64,000 nt of DNA from CADCWK01 sp965218235 (lineage in GTDB: Bacteria > Chloroflexota > Chloroflexia > Thermomicrobiales > UBA6265), in NCBI GenBank assembly GCA_965218235.1, contig OZ244596.1:1302001-1366000 (forward strand), in the 5' to 3' direction. Position numbers and translations under genes: made by a program. Of this stretch, positions 25,215 to 33,907 are shown piece after piece. The notes below the pieces were generated by a model. The model was not told where the DNA came from and did no database searches. It saw only the letters and a list, made by a program, of their open reading frames with translations. How positions within the stretch are numbered: the first letter of the stretch is position 1; each line of letters opens with the position of its first letter.

Positions 25215-26234
25215 ATGCAGTACCGCACCCTTGGCCGCACCGGCGTGCAGGTCAGCTCGCTCGTGCTCGGCGCGATGAACTTCGGCGCTATCGGACGCAC
25301 TACCCAGGCCGAGGCCACCGCCGTCGTCGATGCCGCACTCGAGGCCGGGATCAACCTCATCGACACCGCCGACCGGTACAGCGGCGGTGAGTCCGAGGAG
25401 ATGGTCGGCAAGGCCATCGCCGGCCGACGCGACGACATCGTGCTGGCCACGAAGGTGGAGAATCCGATGGGGGACGAGCGCAATCACCGGGGCGCCTCGC
25501 GGCGCTGGATCGTCACCGAACTGGATAACAGCCTGCGCCGCCTCGATGTCGACCACATCGATCTCTACCAGATCCACCGGTGGGACCCGACCACCAGTGA
25601 CGAGGAGACGCTTTCGGCGCTGACCGACTTGCAGCGCATGGGGAAGATCCGGTACTTCGGAACCTCGACATACCCGGCCCACCGCATCGTGCAGGCGCAG
25701 TGGGCGGCCCGCGATAACCACCTCGGGAGGTACGTCACCGAGCAGCCGAGCTACTCGATCCTTCAGCGCGGCATCGAGACCCATGTGCTTCCCGTGACCG
25801 AGCAATTCGGGCTTGGCGTGCTGGTCTGGAGCCCGTTGGCGACAGGGTGGCTGTCCGGAGCTGTCCGCGAGGGTAAGGAAATTACCACCAATCGCTCCGC
25901 GACCCTGCCGGAACGCTTCGATCTCTCCAGCCCGTCCAATCGCGCCCGGCTCAACGCGGTGGAGCAACTGGCCAAGGTCGCCGACGAGGCCGGTCTGACG
26001 ATGATCCAGCTCGCGCTCGGGTTCGTGACCGCGCACCCGGCCGTGACCAGCGCGATCGTCGGCCCAAGGACGACGGACCACCTGCGAACGCAGCTCGCCG
26101 CCGCGGACACAGTGCTCTCCGCCGACATCCTCGACGCCATCGACGCGATCGTCGCGCCCGGCGTCGACCTTGCCCCACAGGAGAAGTTCGATACCCCACC
26201 CGCGCTGCTCGACCCGTCGCTGCGCCGTCGCTGA
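25215..26234 (+). CDS. Aldo/keto reductase
   Basis: 339 residues. TIM-barrel AKR hallmarks: LVLGAMNFGAIG, NLIDTADRYSGGESEEMVG (catalytic Asp and Tyr), VLATKVENP (Lys) and LYQIHRWDP (His). The NADPH-binding end includes SAIVGPRTTDHL. It reduces carbonyls with NADPH; the substrate is unknown. The start MQYRTLGRTG is chosen by family alignment. Controlled by the divergent TetR through the promoter at 25084-25124. Confidence 0.9.
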   Translation: MQYRTLGRTGVQVSSLVLGAMNFGAIGRTTQAEATAVVDAALEAGINLIDTADRYSGGESEEMVGKAIAGRRDDIVLATKVENPMGDERNHRGASRRWIVTELDNSLRRLDVDHIDLYQIHRWDPTTSDEETLSALTDLQRMGKIRYFGTSTYPAHRIVQAQWAARDNHLGRYVTEQPSYSILQRGIETHVLPVTEQFGLGVLVWSPLATGWLSGAVREGKEITTNRSATLPERFDLSSPSNRARLNAVEQLAKVADEAGLTMIQLALGFVTAHPAVTSAIVGPRTTDHLRTQLAAADTVLSADILDAIDAIVAPGVDLAPQEKFDTPPALLDPSLRRR

Positions 26235-26356
26235 CGGCGAACACGGGAATGCTCCTCTGGCGAGACGCGGCATGCCGCACGGCGAAGTCTGTGACTCTCC
26301 CGGTCACATGGCTGGAACATACATCGACTGACGCAGTCGGAAGGATGAACGAATCC

Positions 26357-27250
26357 ATGTCGCAGACGTCCCGACCGAGCTTTGGGCTCATGACCGCGCC
26401 GCAGCAGGTTGCGTATCACGACGTGCTGCGCGTTTGGCGAGAGGCCGACGCGATCCCGGAGATCGCGCATGCGTGGCTGTTCGATCACCTCATGCCGATC
26501 GGCGGCGACCCGAACGGACCGACCTTCGAGGGCTGGACCCTGCTCTCCGCCCTCGCCGCGCAGACTGAACGACTCCGTCTGGGCCTGCTCGTGACCAGCA
26601 ACCGCTTTCGCCCGCCGGCGATGCTGGCCAAGATCGCCGCGACCGTCGACGTCGTGTCCGGCGGGCGGCTCGACTTCGGCATCGGCGCCGGCTCACGGCC
26701 GGACCACCCGCTGGCCCGGCGGGAGTACGAGGCACACGGCCTGCCCTTCCACGACTCCGCTTACGCGGTCGGAAGCCTCGCCGAGGCGTGCACGGTCATC
26801 CAGCGGCTGTGGACCGCGGACGAACCGTTCGATTTCGACCGCACCTACGTCCACCTCACCGGAGCGTTCTGCAACCCCAAACCCGTCCAGCGACCGCACC
26901 CCCCGATCGTGATCGGCGGCCGCTCGACCGCGACGCTGCGCGTGGTCGCCGAGCACGCCGATGTGTGGAACATCCCCGGCGGCGACATCGAGGACGCTGT
27001 CCGGCGCGGCGCGCTGCTGGACCGCTTCTGCGCCGAGATCGGTCGCGATTCCGCGGCGATCACCCGGTCGATCGCTCTACCGGTTTCCTATGACCATCCG
27101 GACACCACCCGTGACGCGATCGCCGAAGCCATCGACGCCGGCTTCCAGCACATCGTCCTGATGCTCTCCACGCCGTATCCCGAAAACGTCGCGCGGTGGG
27201 TCACTGACGAGCTCATCACGTCTGGGCGGACCCAGACGCACAACGGTTGA
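26357..27250 (+). CDS. LLM-class F420-dependent oxidoreductase
   Basis: About 297 residues. Luciferase-like barrel: SFGLMTAPQQV, LRLGLLVTSNRFRPPAMLAK, DVVSGGRLDFGIGAGSRPDH (the cofactor-binding segment) and HPPIVIGGRSTATLRVVAEH. These features match F420-dependent members. It is 122 bases downstream of the aldo/keto reductase on the same strand and may belong to its operon. The start is ambiguous between ATG 26345 and ATG 26357. Confidence 0.83.
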   Translation: MSQTSRPSFGLMTAPQQVAYHDVLRVWREADAIPEIAHAWLFDHLMPIGGDPNGPTFEGWTLLSALAAQTERLRLGLLVTSNRFRPPAMLAKIAATVDVVSGGRLDFGIGAGSRPDHPLARREYEAHGLPFHDSAYAVGSLAEACTVIQRLWTADEPFDFDRTYVHLTGAFCNPKPVQRPHPPIVIGGRSTATLRVVAEHADVWNIPGGDIEDAVRRGALLDRFCAEIGRDSAAITRSIALPVSYDHPDTTRDAIAEAIDAGFQHIVLMLSTPYPENVARWVTDELITSGRTQTHNG

Positions 27251-27284
27251 CGGCAATTCGATCCCGCCTGGGACCGATGACAGG

Positions 27285-27315
27285 ACGGCCCCGACGGATC
27301 CTCCGCCGGGGCCGT
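27285..27315. terminator. Terminator hairpin between convergent genes
   Basis: ACGGCCCCG (27285-27293) pairs with CGGGGCCGT (27307-27315), with extra pairing inside the loop (CGGA/TCCG). It lies between the LLM enzyme and the MarR gene, which end towards each other. Confidence 0.6.
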
Positions 27316-27328
27316 GGTGCTGATGGCG

Positions 27329-27799
27329 TCAATTTTCGGGTTCTAGTGTCGCAAGCCGTTCGCGTACCTTGTCGCTGACGGCGGTCAGCGTCGCCAGTTC
27401 TGTCGGGCTGAGATGATCGATGATCACGGAGCGGACATCGGCTACATGCTGCGGAGCCGCGGCTTCGATCAGCACTCTGCCCCGTGGGGTGATGGTGACG
27501 ACCGCTCCCCGCCGGTCGTCGACGCACCGCTCGCGCGACACCAGACCCCGAGTTTGCATCCGGCCCAGGTGCTGAGAGAGACGACTCTTCTCCCAGCGCA
27601 GTAACTGAGCGAGCTCGAAGGACCGCAACCACCCTTCGGATGCCTCCGAGAGGTGGGCCAGGACCCTGAAGTCGGCGCCCGAGAGGCCGCACCGCCTGCG
27701 CAGCTGCCTGTCGATGAACTCGTCGAGGCCCTCCTGCATCGCCATCAAGCTGCGCCAGGCCCGCTGTTCTCGATCATCCAGCCACTTCACGTCATTCAT
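27329..27799 (-). CDS. MarR-family transcriptional regulator
   Basis: 156 residues. MarR winged helix: LSGADFRVLAHLSEA, FELAQLLRWEKSRLSQHLGR (recognition helix) and the wing VDDRRGAVVTITPRG. It is divergent from an F420/NADP-reductase-like gene, with a palindrome over that gene's promoter (27817-27836), so it is the likely local repressor. Confidence 0.86.
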   Translation of the reverse strand: MNDVKWLDDREQRAWRSLMAMQEGLDEFIDRQLRRRCGLSGADFRVLAHLSEASEGWLRSFELAQLLRWEKSRLSQHLGRMQTRGLVSRERCVDDRRGAVVTITPRGRVLIEAAAPQHVADVRSVIIDHLSPTELATLTAVSDKVRERLATLEPEN

Positions 27800-27816
27800 G
27801 CCTGCCAGTCTACCGC

Positions 27817-27850
27817 TTGGTTGACGTGGGAACCAACTTCGGCGTAAGAT
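27817..27850 (+). promoter_or_regulatory. Promoter with overlapping MarR operator
   Basis: TTGGTT (27817-27822) and AACCAA (27831-27836) form a 20-bp palindrome. It overlaps a -35 TTGACG (27821-27826); TAAGAT (27845-27850) follows after 18 bases as the -10. The promoter points to the gene starting at 28035. Confidence 0.6.
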
Positions 27851-28034
27851 CCAGGCGTGAAATATGGTTCACACATCAACAAATAGGGACTGCTTGACGT
27901 CAGGGCGTACCTCGTCGTCTTGCACATGGCTGGTCGGGATGCCATCAGCTCGTCGGTAGTCGTCCGCCGCGGGTCATCCCCACCGACCGCCCAGCCACCC
28001 CAGTTAAGACCCGTTCAGCCCAAGGGAGACCGAA

Positions 28035-28577
28035 ATGAAGATTGTGACAATCGGACGGGGGACGGTCGGCGGAGGGCTAGCCAGCCTCTGGCGGGACGCA
28101 GGCCATGACGTCGACGAGGTCGGTCGTGACGGGGGGGATGCATCGGGCGCGGACGTCGTCCTGATCGCCGTGCCCGGCGCAGAGATCTCGCCCGCCTTGA
28201 GCAAGGTGACGGGGCTCGAGGGGACGATCGCGATCGACGCCACGAACATCTTGCCCGCCCGTCACGGCGACTTCCCGTCCTACGCGCACGAGGTGCAGTC
28301 CTTCACCCACGCTCCGGTCGCCAAGAGCTTCAACATGAACTTCGGGAAGCTGTTCGGCGCAGCCCATGAGCAGCGGGTGCGGCCGAGCAACTGGTACGTT
28401 GCCGATGACGGCGCCCGCGATGTCACGGAGGAGCTCATCCGCAATGCCGGGTTCGACCCGGTTCGCGTCGGAGGCCTCTCACGAGCCCGGGACTTCGAGA
28501 ACGCGGTGTGGCTAATGATGGGCATCCAGCCCGTCGGCGGAGTGTTCTATCGGTTCGCCGTGCCCGGCGAGCTCTGA
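28035..28577 (+). CDS. NADPH:F420-oxidoreductase-like dinucleotide-binding protein
   Basis: 180 residues, slightly shorter than true Fno (about 210-225). The Rossmann start is MKIVTIGRGTVGGGLASLW (GxGxxG), then ADVVLIAVPGAEI, AIDATNILPAR and VAKSFNMNFGKLF, as in the F420-dependent NADP reductase family. It may pass hydride between F420 and NADP or act on another substrate. AGGGAGA lies just upstream of the ATG. A MarR-type operator lies in its promoter. Confidence 0.8.
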   Translation: MKIVTIGRGTVGGGLASLWRDAGHDVDEVGRDGGDASGADVVLIAVPGAEISPALSKVTGLEGTIAIDATNILPARHGDFPSYAHEVQSFTHAPVAKSFNMNFGKLFGAAHEQRVRPSNWYVADDGARDVTEELIRNAGFDPVRVGGLSRARDFENAVWLMMGIQPVGGVFYRFAVPGEL

Positions 28578-28757
28578 CCGGGCCGGTCTGTTCACACAAG
28601 AGGCCTACGACTCAGATCTGCCACCGCGCCGATGAACGAGCTGGCAATCCCAGTCGACCGGAGATCGTCGCGAACACATGGCGAACGCGCTTCCCGAATC
28701 GGCGACCGTCGGTGTCGCGAGCACGAATCGATCCGCTATCGATAGAAGGAACACATC

Positions 28758-29714
28758 ATGAAAGCCGCGATCGTCCACGGCCCTAACCGCGCACCCGTCT
28801 ACGGCGAGTTCGATGAGCCCACACCGCAAGACGGCTTGGTCGTCGTTCGCGTCGCGGCCTCGGCACTCTCCAACGCAACCCGAGCGCGGGCTGCGGGCAG
28901 TCACTACTCGATGACGGGCGGGTTCCCGCTCGTGCCCGGTATCGATGGCGTCGGTTGGACCGAGAGCGGCGAGCGAATCGGGTTCCTGCTGCCAGAAGCG
29001 CCGTTCGGTGGCATGGCTGAGAAGACGCTCGTGCGCGACGCCCTGTGTGTGCCCGTCCCAGACAGTCTCAGCGACGTGCTCGCCGCGGCGATCATCAATC
29101 CGGGGCAGTCACCGATTGGTGCGCTGCATACCCGTGCGACGCTGCAACCTGGCGAGGGCGTCCTGATCAATGGCGCGACCGGAACGACCGGGCAGGTCGC
29201 CGTCCAGATCGCCAGGCATCTCGGTGCCGGTCGCGTGGTCGTCACGGGCCGGAACGCCGGCGCACTGGCCAGGCTTCGTGAGCTTGGCGCTGACGACACC
29301 ATCGACCTCACCGCTGATGCCGATGCAGTTCAGGATGCCCTGGCGACCCACTTCGCCGAGGGCGGGATCAATGTCGTCCTCGACTACCTCTCCGGCTCAC
29401 CGACCGAGATCGTGTTGGGGGCGATCGCCCGCAGCCACAAGGGAGCGAAGACGATCCGGTACGTCATCGCCGGAAGTTCCGCGGGCTCCTCGACCAGCGT
29501 GCCGACCAGCGTGCTGGGATCCACGTCGCTCGTGCTGATGGGCTACGGCATTGGGTCAGTGCGTGTGCCTGACATCGTGCGGTCTGCCCGGGAGGCCCTG
29601 AGGATCGCCGGGTCGGCAAACCTGCGAATCGATCTGACCGAGTTGCCGCTGGCCCAGGTCGAGGAGGCCTGGGCCGCTGACCACGACCGCAGCCGCGTCG
29701 TCTTCACGACCTGA
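28758..29714 (+). CDS. MDR-superfamily (zinc-independent type) alcohol dehydrogenase/quinone reductase
   Basis: 318 residues. GroES-like N-terminal fold (VVVRVAASALSNATRARAAG, FPLVPGIDGVG) and a nucleotide-binding domain with INGATGTTGQVAVQIARHLG and VVVTGRN. Structural zinc Cys residues are not seen, pointing to the quinone-oxidoreductase-like branch. NADPH-linked reduction is expected; the substrate is unknown. GAAGGA precedes the ATG. It lies 180 bases downstream of the F420-reductase-like gene on the same strand. Confidence 0.85.
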   Translation: MKAAIVHGPNRAPVYGEFDEPTPQDGLVVVRVAASALSNATRARAAGSHYSMTGGFPLVPGIDGVGWTESGERIGFLLPEAPFGGMAEKTLVRDALCVPVPDSLSDVLAAAIINPGQSPIGALHTRATLQPGEGVLINGATGTTGQVAVQIARHLGAGRVVVTGRNAGALARLRELGADDTIDLTADADAVQDALATHFAEGGINVVLDYLSGSPTEIVLGAIARSHKGAKTIRYVIAGSSAGSSTSVPTSVLGSTSLVLMGYGIGSVRVPDIVRSAREALRIAGSANLRIDLTELPLAQVEEAWAADHDRSRVVFTT

Positions 29715-29985
29715 CTTGCCGCTCGAATGGATGAGGAACGTGCGCGGAGCGAAGCCAGACCTCGGACCTGTTGTTAGCTACCGCGTGTCGACGCGGCGGC
29801 TATCGACGACGCAGTGACGCACGGGGCCGCTTCCTCTTCGGTCGCGTCAGTCGGGTACAGCTTCCGGGGCTGGAGTTTCCATCCCCCAAGACTAAGACAA
29901 GTGCATGACACACTCTCAGCCGCGTGCGTATTCGTGCACGGCCGAAATGATCCTTTTGCGTAACTTGCACTGGAGCACGATCACC

Positions 29986-30516
29986 ATGGATGCCCCGCCC
30001 TCTGCCGACTCCAGCGCCGCCTCGCCAGCCAGGGGCATGTTCCGGGAGCTCCTCTGGGTCCACGCGCACCTCCGGCAGGACCTCGAGACGATCCGGCGGC
30101 TTGCCGGCCGGGCTCGCGACGGTCTCTCGCCGGAGACGATCCTGGCCGAGATCCGGAATCTGCAGACCAACAGCCCACTCTGGCAACTCAAGTTCGGCTG
30201 CGTCCGCTACTGCCGCTTCGTCAACGCCCACCACGCGTTGGAGGACCAGGGTCTTTTTCCGCCGATCCGCGCCCAGGACCCGTCGCTGGGTACCGTGGTC
30301 GATCGGCTGGAGGCGGACCACCTCGTCGTCCACGCCATCACCGACCGGATCGCCGCGGTCGCCGACCGCGTCCCGAGCGACGCGTCGGGCGTCAGCCGGT
30401 TCGAGTTAGTGGCGGCGCTGACCGAGCTGGAGGAGCACCTGCTCGGCCACCTGGCGTTCGAGGAGGCGTCGCTGGAGCCGATCCTTAGCTCCTGGGACTC
30501 GTGGCCAGCGGGTTAG
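29986..30516 (+). CDS. Hemerythrin HHE-domain protein
   Basis: 176 residues. Iron-ligand pattern of HHE proteins: LLWVHAHLRQDLETI, FVNAHHALEDQGLFPPI, EADHLVVHAITDRI and EEHLLGHLAFEEASLEPI, predicting four helices around a diiron site. Such proteins act in O2/NO sensing or redox protection; the exact role is unknown. The start at ATG 29986 has GGAG about 10 bases upstream. Confidence 0.85.
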   Translation: MDAPPSADSSAASPARGMFRELLWVHAHLRQDLETIRRLAGRARDGLSPETILAEIRNLQTNSPLWQLKFGCVRYCRFVNAHHALEDQGLFPPIRAQDPSLGTVVDRLEADHLVVHAITDRIAAVADRVPSDASGVSRFELVAALTELEEHLLGHLAFEEASLEPILSSWDSWPAG

Positions 30517-30698
30517 CCGTGGTGCTGCGTGGTGAGTCGCACGACCGCGAGGCCTGCACGCCGGCCCGGTCGACGCCGCGCCGGGCGCACGATCATGTCG
30601 CGCGCCGGCTCGTCGAACCGCGATCAAGGTCGACGGGTGGCGCCGTACGCAAGCGTCCATGCACAAATCGTGCACCATCAGTGAACTGGAAGGCGGAA

Positions 30699-30735
30699 GG
30701 CAACGGCCCTGGCTCCGAAAGCCAGGGCCGTTGCC
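30699..30735. terminator. Perfect 15-bp hairpin at the left edge of the IS region
   Basis: GGCAACGGCCCTGGC (30699-30713) and GCCAGGGCCGTTGCC (30721-30735), with a 7-base loop and no T-run. It may end the hemerythrin-gene transcript or a minus-strand transcript coming from the insertion element side. Confidence 0.6.
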
Positions 30736-30758
30736 CCATCCCATCAGGAATTCTCAGA

Positions 30759-30813
30759 TACGGCCGAGCGGACTCGAAGCGCTGGCCCCTTGCTCCGGAG
30801 GAAACCTCGGCAT
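30759..30813. repeat. 55-bp dispersed sequence, copy A (tRNA 3'-end-like on minus strand)
   Basis: It matches 35798-35851 at roughly 70-75% of positions; the shared blocks are CCGAGCGGACTC, CTGGC and GCTCCGGA. Read on the minus strand it contains CTTCGAGTCC, like a tRNA T-arm, but no complete cloverleaf can be built. Both copies have a perfect hairpin just beyond them on the same side. Confidence 0.5.
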
Positions 30814-30891
30814 ACAGGTGGTTTTCAGGGCTAAGCCACTTGCCGTGATCAAGGTGAAATCTCTGCCGTGACCGCAATGCAGCTGACGCCC

Positions 30892-32018
30892 TAAGTACAA
30901 CCAAAGAGAAGTTGCGGGGTGTATGCTGAGAAAAAGGAGGCGGCGATGCAGCCCGTACGCATTCCCGAACTCACCTCGACGCAGCTTGACGCCTTGGACG
31001 AGGTGTACCGAACCTGCCGCGATGTCCGCCTGCGGACCCGGGTCCAGATGGTGTTGTTGGCCGGGGAGCAGCACCTAACGGCGGCGGCCATTGCCGGCAT
31101 CGTGCGCATGAGCGAGGACACGGTGCGACGCTGGCTCAAACGCTACCTGAGTGAGGGGATCGAAGGGCTGCGCGACCAGCCCCATCCCGGAGCGCCCAGC
31201 AAGGTCACCGCGGCCTATGTCGACCAGTTGCTTGCCGCCGTGCGGCGCCGGCCCCGGAGCCTGGATCTGCCGTTCTCACTGTGGACCTTGCAGCGACTTG
31301 CCGACTACCTGGCGGAGCAAACCGGGATCCGGGTTGCCGACGAGACCGTGCGCCTGCATCTGAAAGCCGTCGGCATCGTGCTGAGCCGGCCGCAGCACAC
31401 GATCACCAGCCCCGACCCGGCGTACGCGCTCAAAAAAAGACGATTGAAGCCATGCGTGACCACCTCGCCCCCGGTGATCACTTCTACTATGCCGACGAGT
31501 TCAACCTGAGTTGGCTACCAACGCTCACGGCCATGTGGAGTCCCAAAGGCCAGCAGGTGATGATTTCAACGCCTGGCCAGCCACAGAAACGGTACGGCAT
31601 TGGGGCGGTGGATTACCATGCCGGCCAGACCGTCGTCCTCATCCGCCGGCATAAACGACGGCGCGAAATCGCCGAACTCCTTGAGGCGTTGGTGGAGAAG
31701 CATCCCGCCGGAACCATCTATGTGGCATGGGACAACGCCTCCACCCACGAAGGCGATGAGATCGAGGCGGTGGTGCGTGGTGCGGCGGGCCGTCTCGTCC
31801 TGCTCTATCTTCCAAGCTACAGCCCATGGCTCAATCCGATCGAGATGCTCTGGCGGCACTTCCGGCGGGAAGTCACCCACTGCGAACTCTTCCCGACCGT
31901 CAAGGCGCTCATCGCCGCCGCAACCGCCTTCTTTGACCGGTACAATCACGTACCCAAACAGATGCGCTCGATCATTGGCGTACAGCCACATCCCGCAGAA
32001 ATTCTGTGAATGTACTTA
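30892..32018 (+). mobile_element. IS630-family insertion sequence, apparently intact
   Basis: The ends are inverted: TAAGTACA at 30892-30899 and TGTACTTA at 32011-32018. A second matched inner block (TGCGGGGTGT on the left, ACATCCCGCA on the right) extends the terminal repeats to about 35 bases. The outermost TA on each side is the IS630-type target dinucleotide. One transposase gene in two overlapping frames fills it. Confidence 0.85.
30946..32009 (+). CDS. IS630-family transposase, made by -1 frameshift
   Basis: The first frame (30946-31509) carries the HTH part: AAAIAGIVRMSEDTVRRWLKRYL and a second HTH. The second frame (to 32009) carries the DDE catalytic part: YYADEFNLSW (first Asp), YVAWDNASTHEG (second Asp) and SPWLNPIEMLWRHF (Glu). 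The frames meet at CTC AAA AAA AGA; slipping back one base on the A7 run (31432-31438) continues as KTIEAMRDHL in the second frame. GGAGG lies 6 bases before the ATG. All catalytic residues are present, so the element may be active. Confidence 0.85.
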
Positions 32019-33250
32019 GTGGTCTGTCAACCGTCCTATGTCGGATAGAGGCGGCGCAGGTTCGTCCGGGCGTCCGTCGTGGTGAACCGCCAGTCGATGG
32101 CGGCGCCGGTCTGGTTGCGTCGATCCGCTCACGCCGCCACCGCCCCAGCCAACACCTCCCGGTCCGACAGCCGCTGCCGCAGGCACTGCCGGGCCAGCAC
32201 GCTCAACTCCAGCTCCGCCATGTTCAGCCAACTCCCATGCTTGGGGGTGTGGTGCCACTCCAGCCGCTCGGCCAGCCGCCGCGCTTCCTGGGGTGGGAAC
32301 GCGGCGGAGAGCGCGGCGGTGTCGTGGGTGTTGAGCTGGTCGCAGACCAGCACGATCCGCTCGGCCGCCGGGTAGTGGCGGTCGATCAGCTCCCGGACGC
32401 AGTGGGCGAAGTCGATCCGCGTCCGCTGCTGGCTGACCGTGACGTGGCGCCAGCCCCGCAGCGGTTCGGTCACGAGAAAGAGGTTGGCGACGCCGCCCCG
32501 GACGGACTCGGGGTCCCGCCGCGCCGGGTGACCGGGCACCGCCGGGATCGGGGGGCGCACCTTCCCAAGCAGTTGACGGCTGGTCTCGTCCAGCCAGATT
32601 ACCGGCCGCGTCGGGTCGGAGGGTCGGGCAGAAACCGCCAGCACGTCCTCCATCGCCGCGACGAAGGCGGGATCGGCGGTCGGGGCAAAGCACCACTGCT
32701 CGCTCAGATGCGGCCTGAGTTGGTTTGCTTCAAGGTCTGGCGGACCGTCTCGTAGGAGATGGCATCGACCACCTCGAGGCGGACGAGCTCATCGGCCAGC
32801 AGGCGCAGGCTCCAGCGGGCCTGGCCGTCGGGTGGTCAAGCGCACGCCAGCGCGATGAGGTGCGCTTCCTGCTGCCCATCGAGAGCCCGCTCGTAGACCC
32901 GGTCGGGCCGTTTCCGCTGAAGCGTGGCGGTGAGACCGTCGGTCACCAACTGACGCCGGACGCGCAGCGCCGGACGCGTAGTGATATCCAGGGTAGCCGC
33001 GATGGCGCGGTCGGACCAGCCGGGGCCACCCTCCCTATGGTCGGCCGTGAGCAGGATGCGGGCGCGCGTGAGGGAGCGGGCCGGGGCCATGCCGCAGCCG
33101 ACGAGGGTGCGCAACTCGGCGCGTTGCGACTCGGTGAGTGCGACGCGGAATGGATAGGCCATGCGGGCGACCTCCTGCGAGAACGAATGGGTGCCCTGTC
33201 CGTCCCCGCAGTCCCCTTGCCATCAACCTGTCAGCCCTGACAGACCACTA
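32017..33250 (-). mobile_element. Second IS630-family element, decayed, abutting the first
   Basis: Terminal repeats TAGTGGTCTGTCA (32017-32029) and TGACAGACCACTA (33238-33250) are exact inverted copies. The TA at 32017-32018 is shared with the right end of the intact IS, so the two elements touch with no spacer. Its transposase gene is broken (next entry). Confidence 0.82.
32036..33162 (-). pseudogene. Broken IS630-family transposase
   Basis: The HTH part starts at 33162 (MAYPFRVALTESQRAELRTL) and runs to LIALACA, where TGA (32836-32838) interrupts the frame. The same frame goes on with PPDGQARWSLRLLADELVRL and SYETVRQTLKQT. A one-base loss near 32722 shifts to the frame containing EQWCFAPTADPAFV and the DDE core (VIWLDETS, VLVCDQLNTH, HGSWLNMAELEL). 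A second nonsense codon (TGA at 32129-32131) cuts off AAIDWRFTTTDARTNLRRLY and the native TAG. Three lesions make it inactive. Confidence 0.85.
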
Positions 33251-33345
33251 GAGATTATCATGCGGCGGTCCGAGGCGGGTTGGTTTGAGGCCAGTAGTAC
33301 GTGAATCGGTGATAAGGAGTCCACCTTTGCGTCGAACCCCTTGCG

Positions 33346-33372
33346 ATACTGTGTCTGATTGGTGTACAGTAT
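33346..33372. promoter_or_regulatory. Rrf2 operator, site 1 (own promoter)
   Basis: ATACTGT (33346-33352) and ACAGTAT (33366-33372) form a perfect 7-bp inverted pair just before the Rrf2 start. The inner pattern, GTCTGA... then TGT before ACAGTA, is nearly that of site 2 in front of the next gene. Confidence 0.65.
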
Positions 33373-33376
33373 AAGT

Positions 33377-33844
33377 ATGAGCAGCGCACGCTTTGCTATG
33401 GCCACCCATGCTCTCGCCCTCCTCGCACAGTCAGACGAGGGGTACCCGAGCGCGTATATCGCCGGCAGCGTCAACACGGGGGCACCATTCCTCCGGCGCG
33501 TGCTCTCATCTCTAGTGAAGGCGGGATTCATTGAGGCCCGCGAGGGGCGGGACGGCGGCTATCGTCTTGCTCGTCCGGCCGATCGCATCCTCCTGTCGGA
33601 CGTCTACCGTGCTACCACCACGGAGCGGGCGATCCCAGCCAGTCCGGCCGAGCCTAGTCCTCTCTGCCCGGTTGGGTCCGGGATGCGCTCCGCCTTCAGT
33701 ATGCTGGCCGACCAGGTTGAGACGCAGCTCATTGCCTCGCTGGCTGAGCGGACGGTCGCCGACATCGCGGCCGACGCCGTAGCACACGGGATTACCGGCA
33801 AGCAGCAAGCCCGGAAGGAGGGACCGACCGGTCACTCGTCGTAG
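33377..33844 (+). CDS. Rrf2-family transcriptional regulator
   Basis: 155 residues. Rrf2 winged helix: MSSARFAMATHALALLAQS, AYIAGSVNTGAPFLRRVLSS, LVKAGFIEAREGRDGGYRLAR. Only one Cys is present in the region where IscR/NsrR carry three Fe-S ligands (PLCPVGSGM), so it probably has no cluster and senses something else. The start ATG 33377 is 4 bases after the operator; a longer start at 33359 would run through it. Operators before its own gene and before the SnoaL gene suggest autoregulation. Confidence 0.87.
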   Translation: MSSARFAMATHALALLAQSDEGYPSAYIAGSVNTGAPFLRRVLSSLVKAGFIEAREGRDGGYRLARPADRILLSDVYRATTTERAIPASPAEPSPLCPVGSGMRSAFSMLADQVETQLIASLAERTVADIAADAVAHGITGKQQARKEGPTGHSS

Positions 33845-33860
33845 AGTCCCTAATGGCCAA

Positions 33861-33885
33861 ATACTGTGCCTGAAAATGCACAGTA
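33861..33885. promoter_or_regulatory. Rrf2 operator, site 2 (in front of the exported SnoaL gene)
   Basis: TACTGTGC (33862-33869) and GCACAGTA (33878-33885) are perfect 8-bp inverted arms. The sequence shares ATACTGTG-N-CTGA and TG-N-ACAGTA with site 1. It lies 23 bases before the SnoaL-protein start. Confidence 0.68.
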
Positions 33886-33907
33886 AACCTGGGCTGGAGT
33901 ATGTCTC

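Noticed and set aside
30750..30840. Complete tRNA gene on the minus strand
   Set aside because: A T-arm-like CTTCGAGTCC is present, but no acceptor/D-arm partner or proper anticodon arm can be placed.
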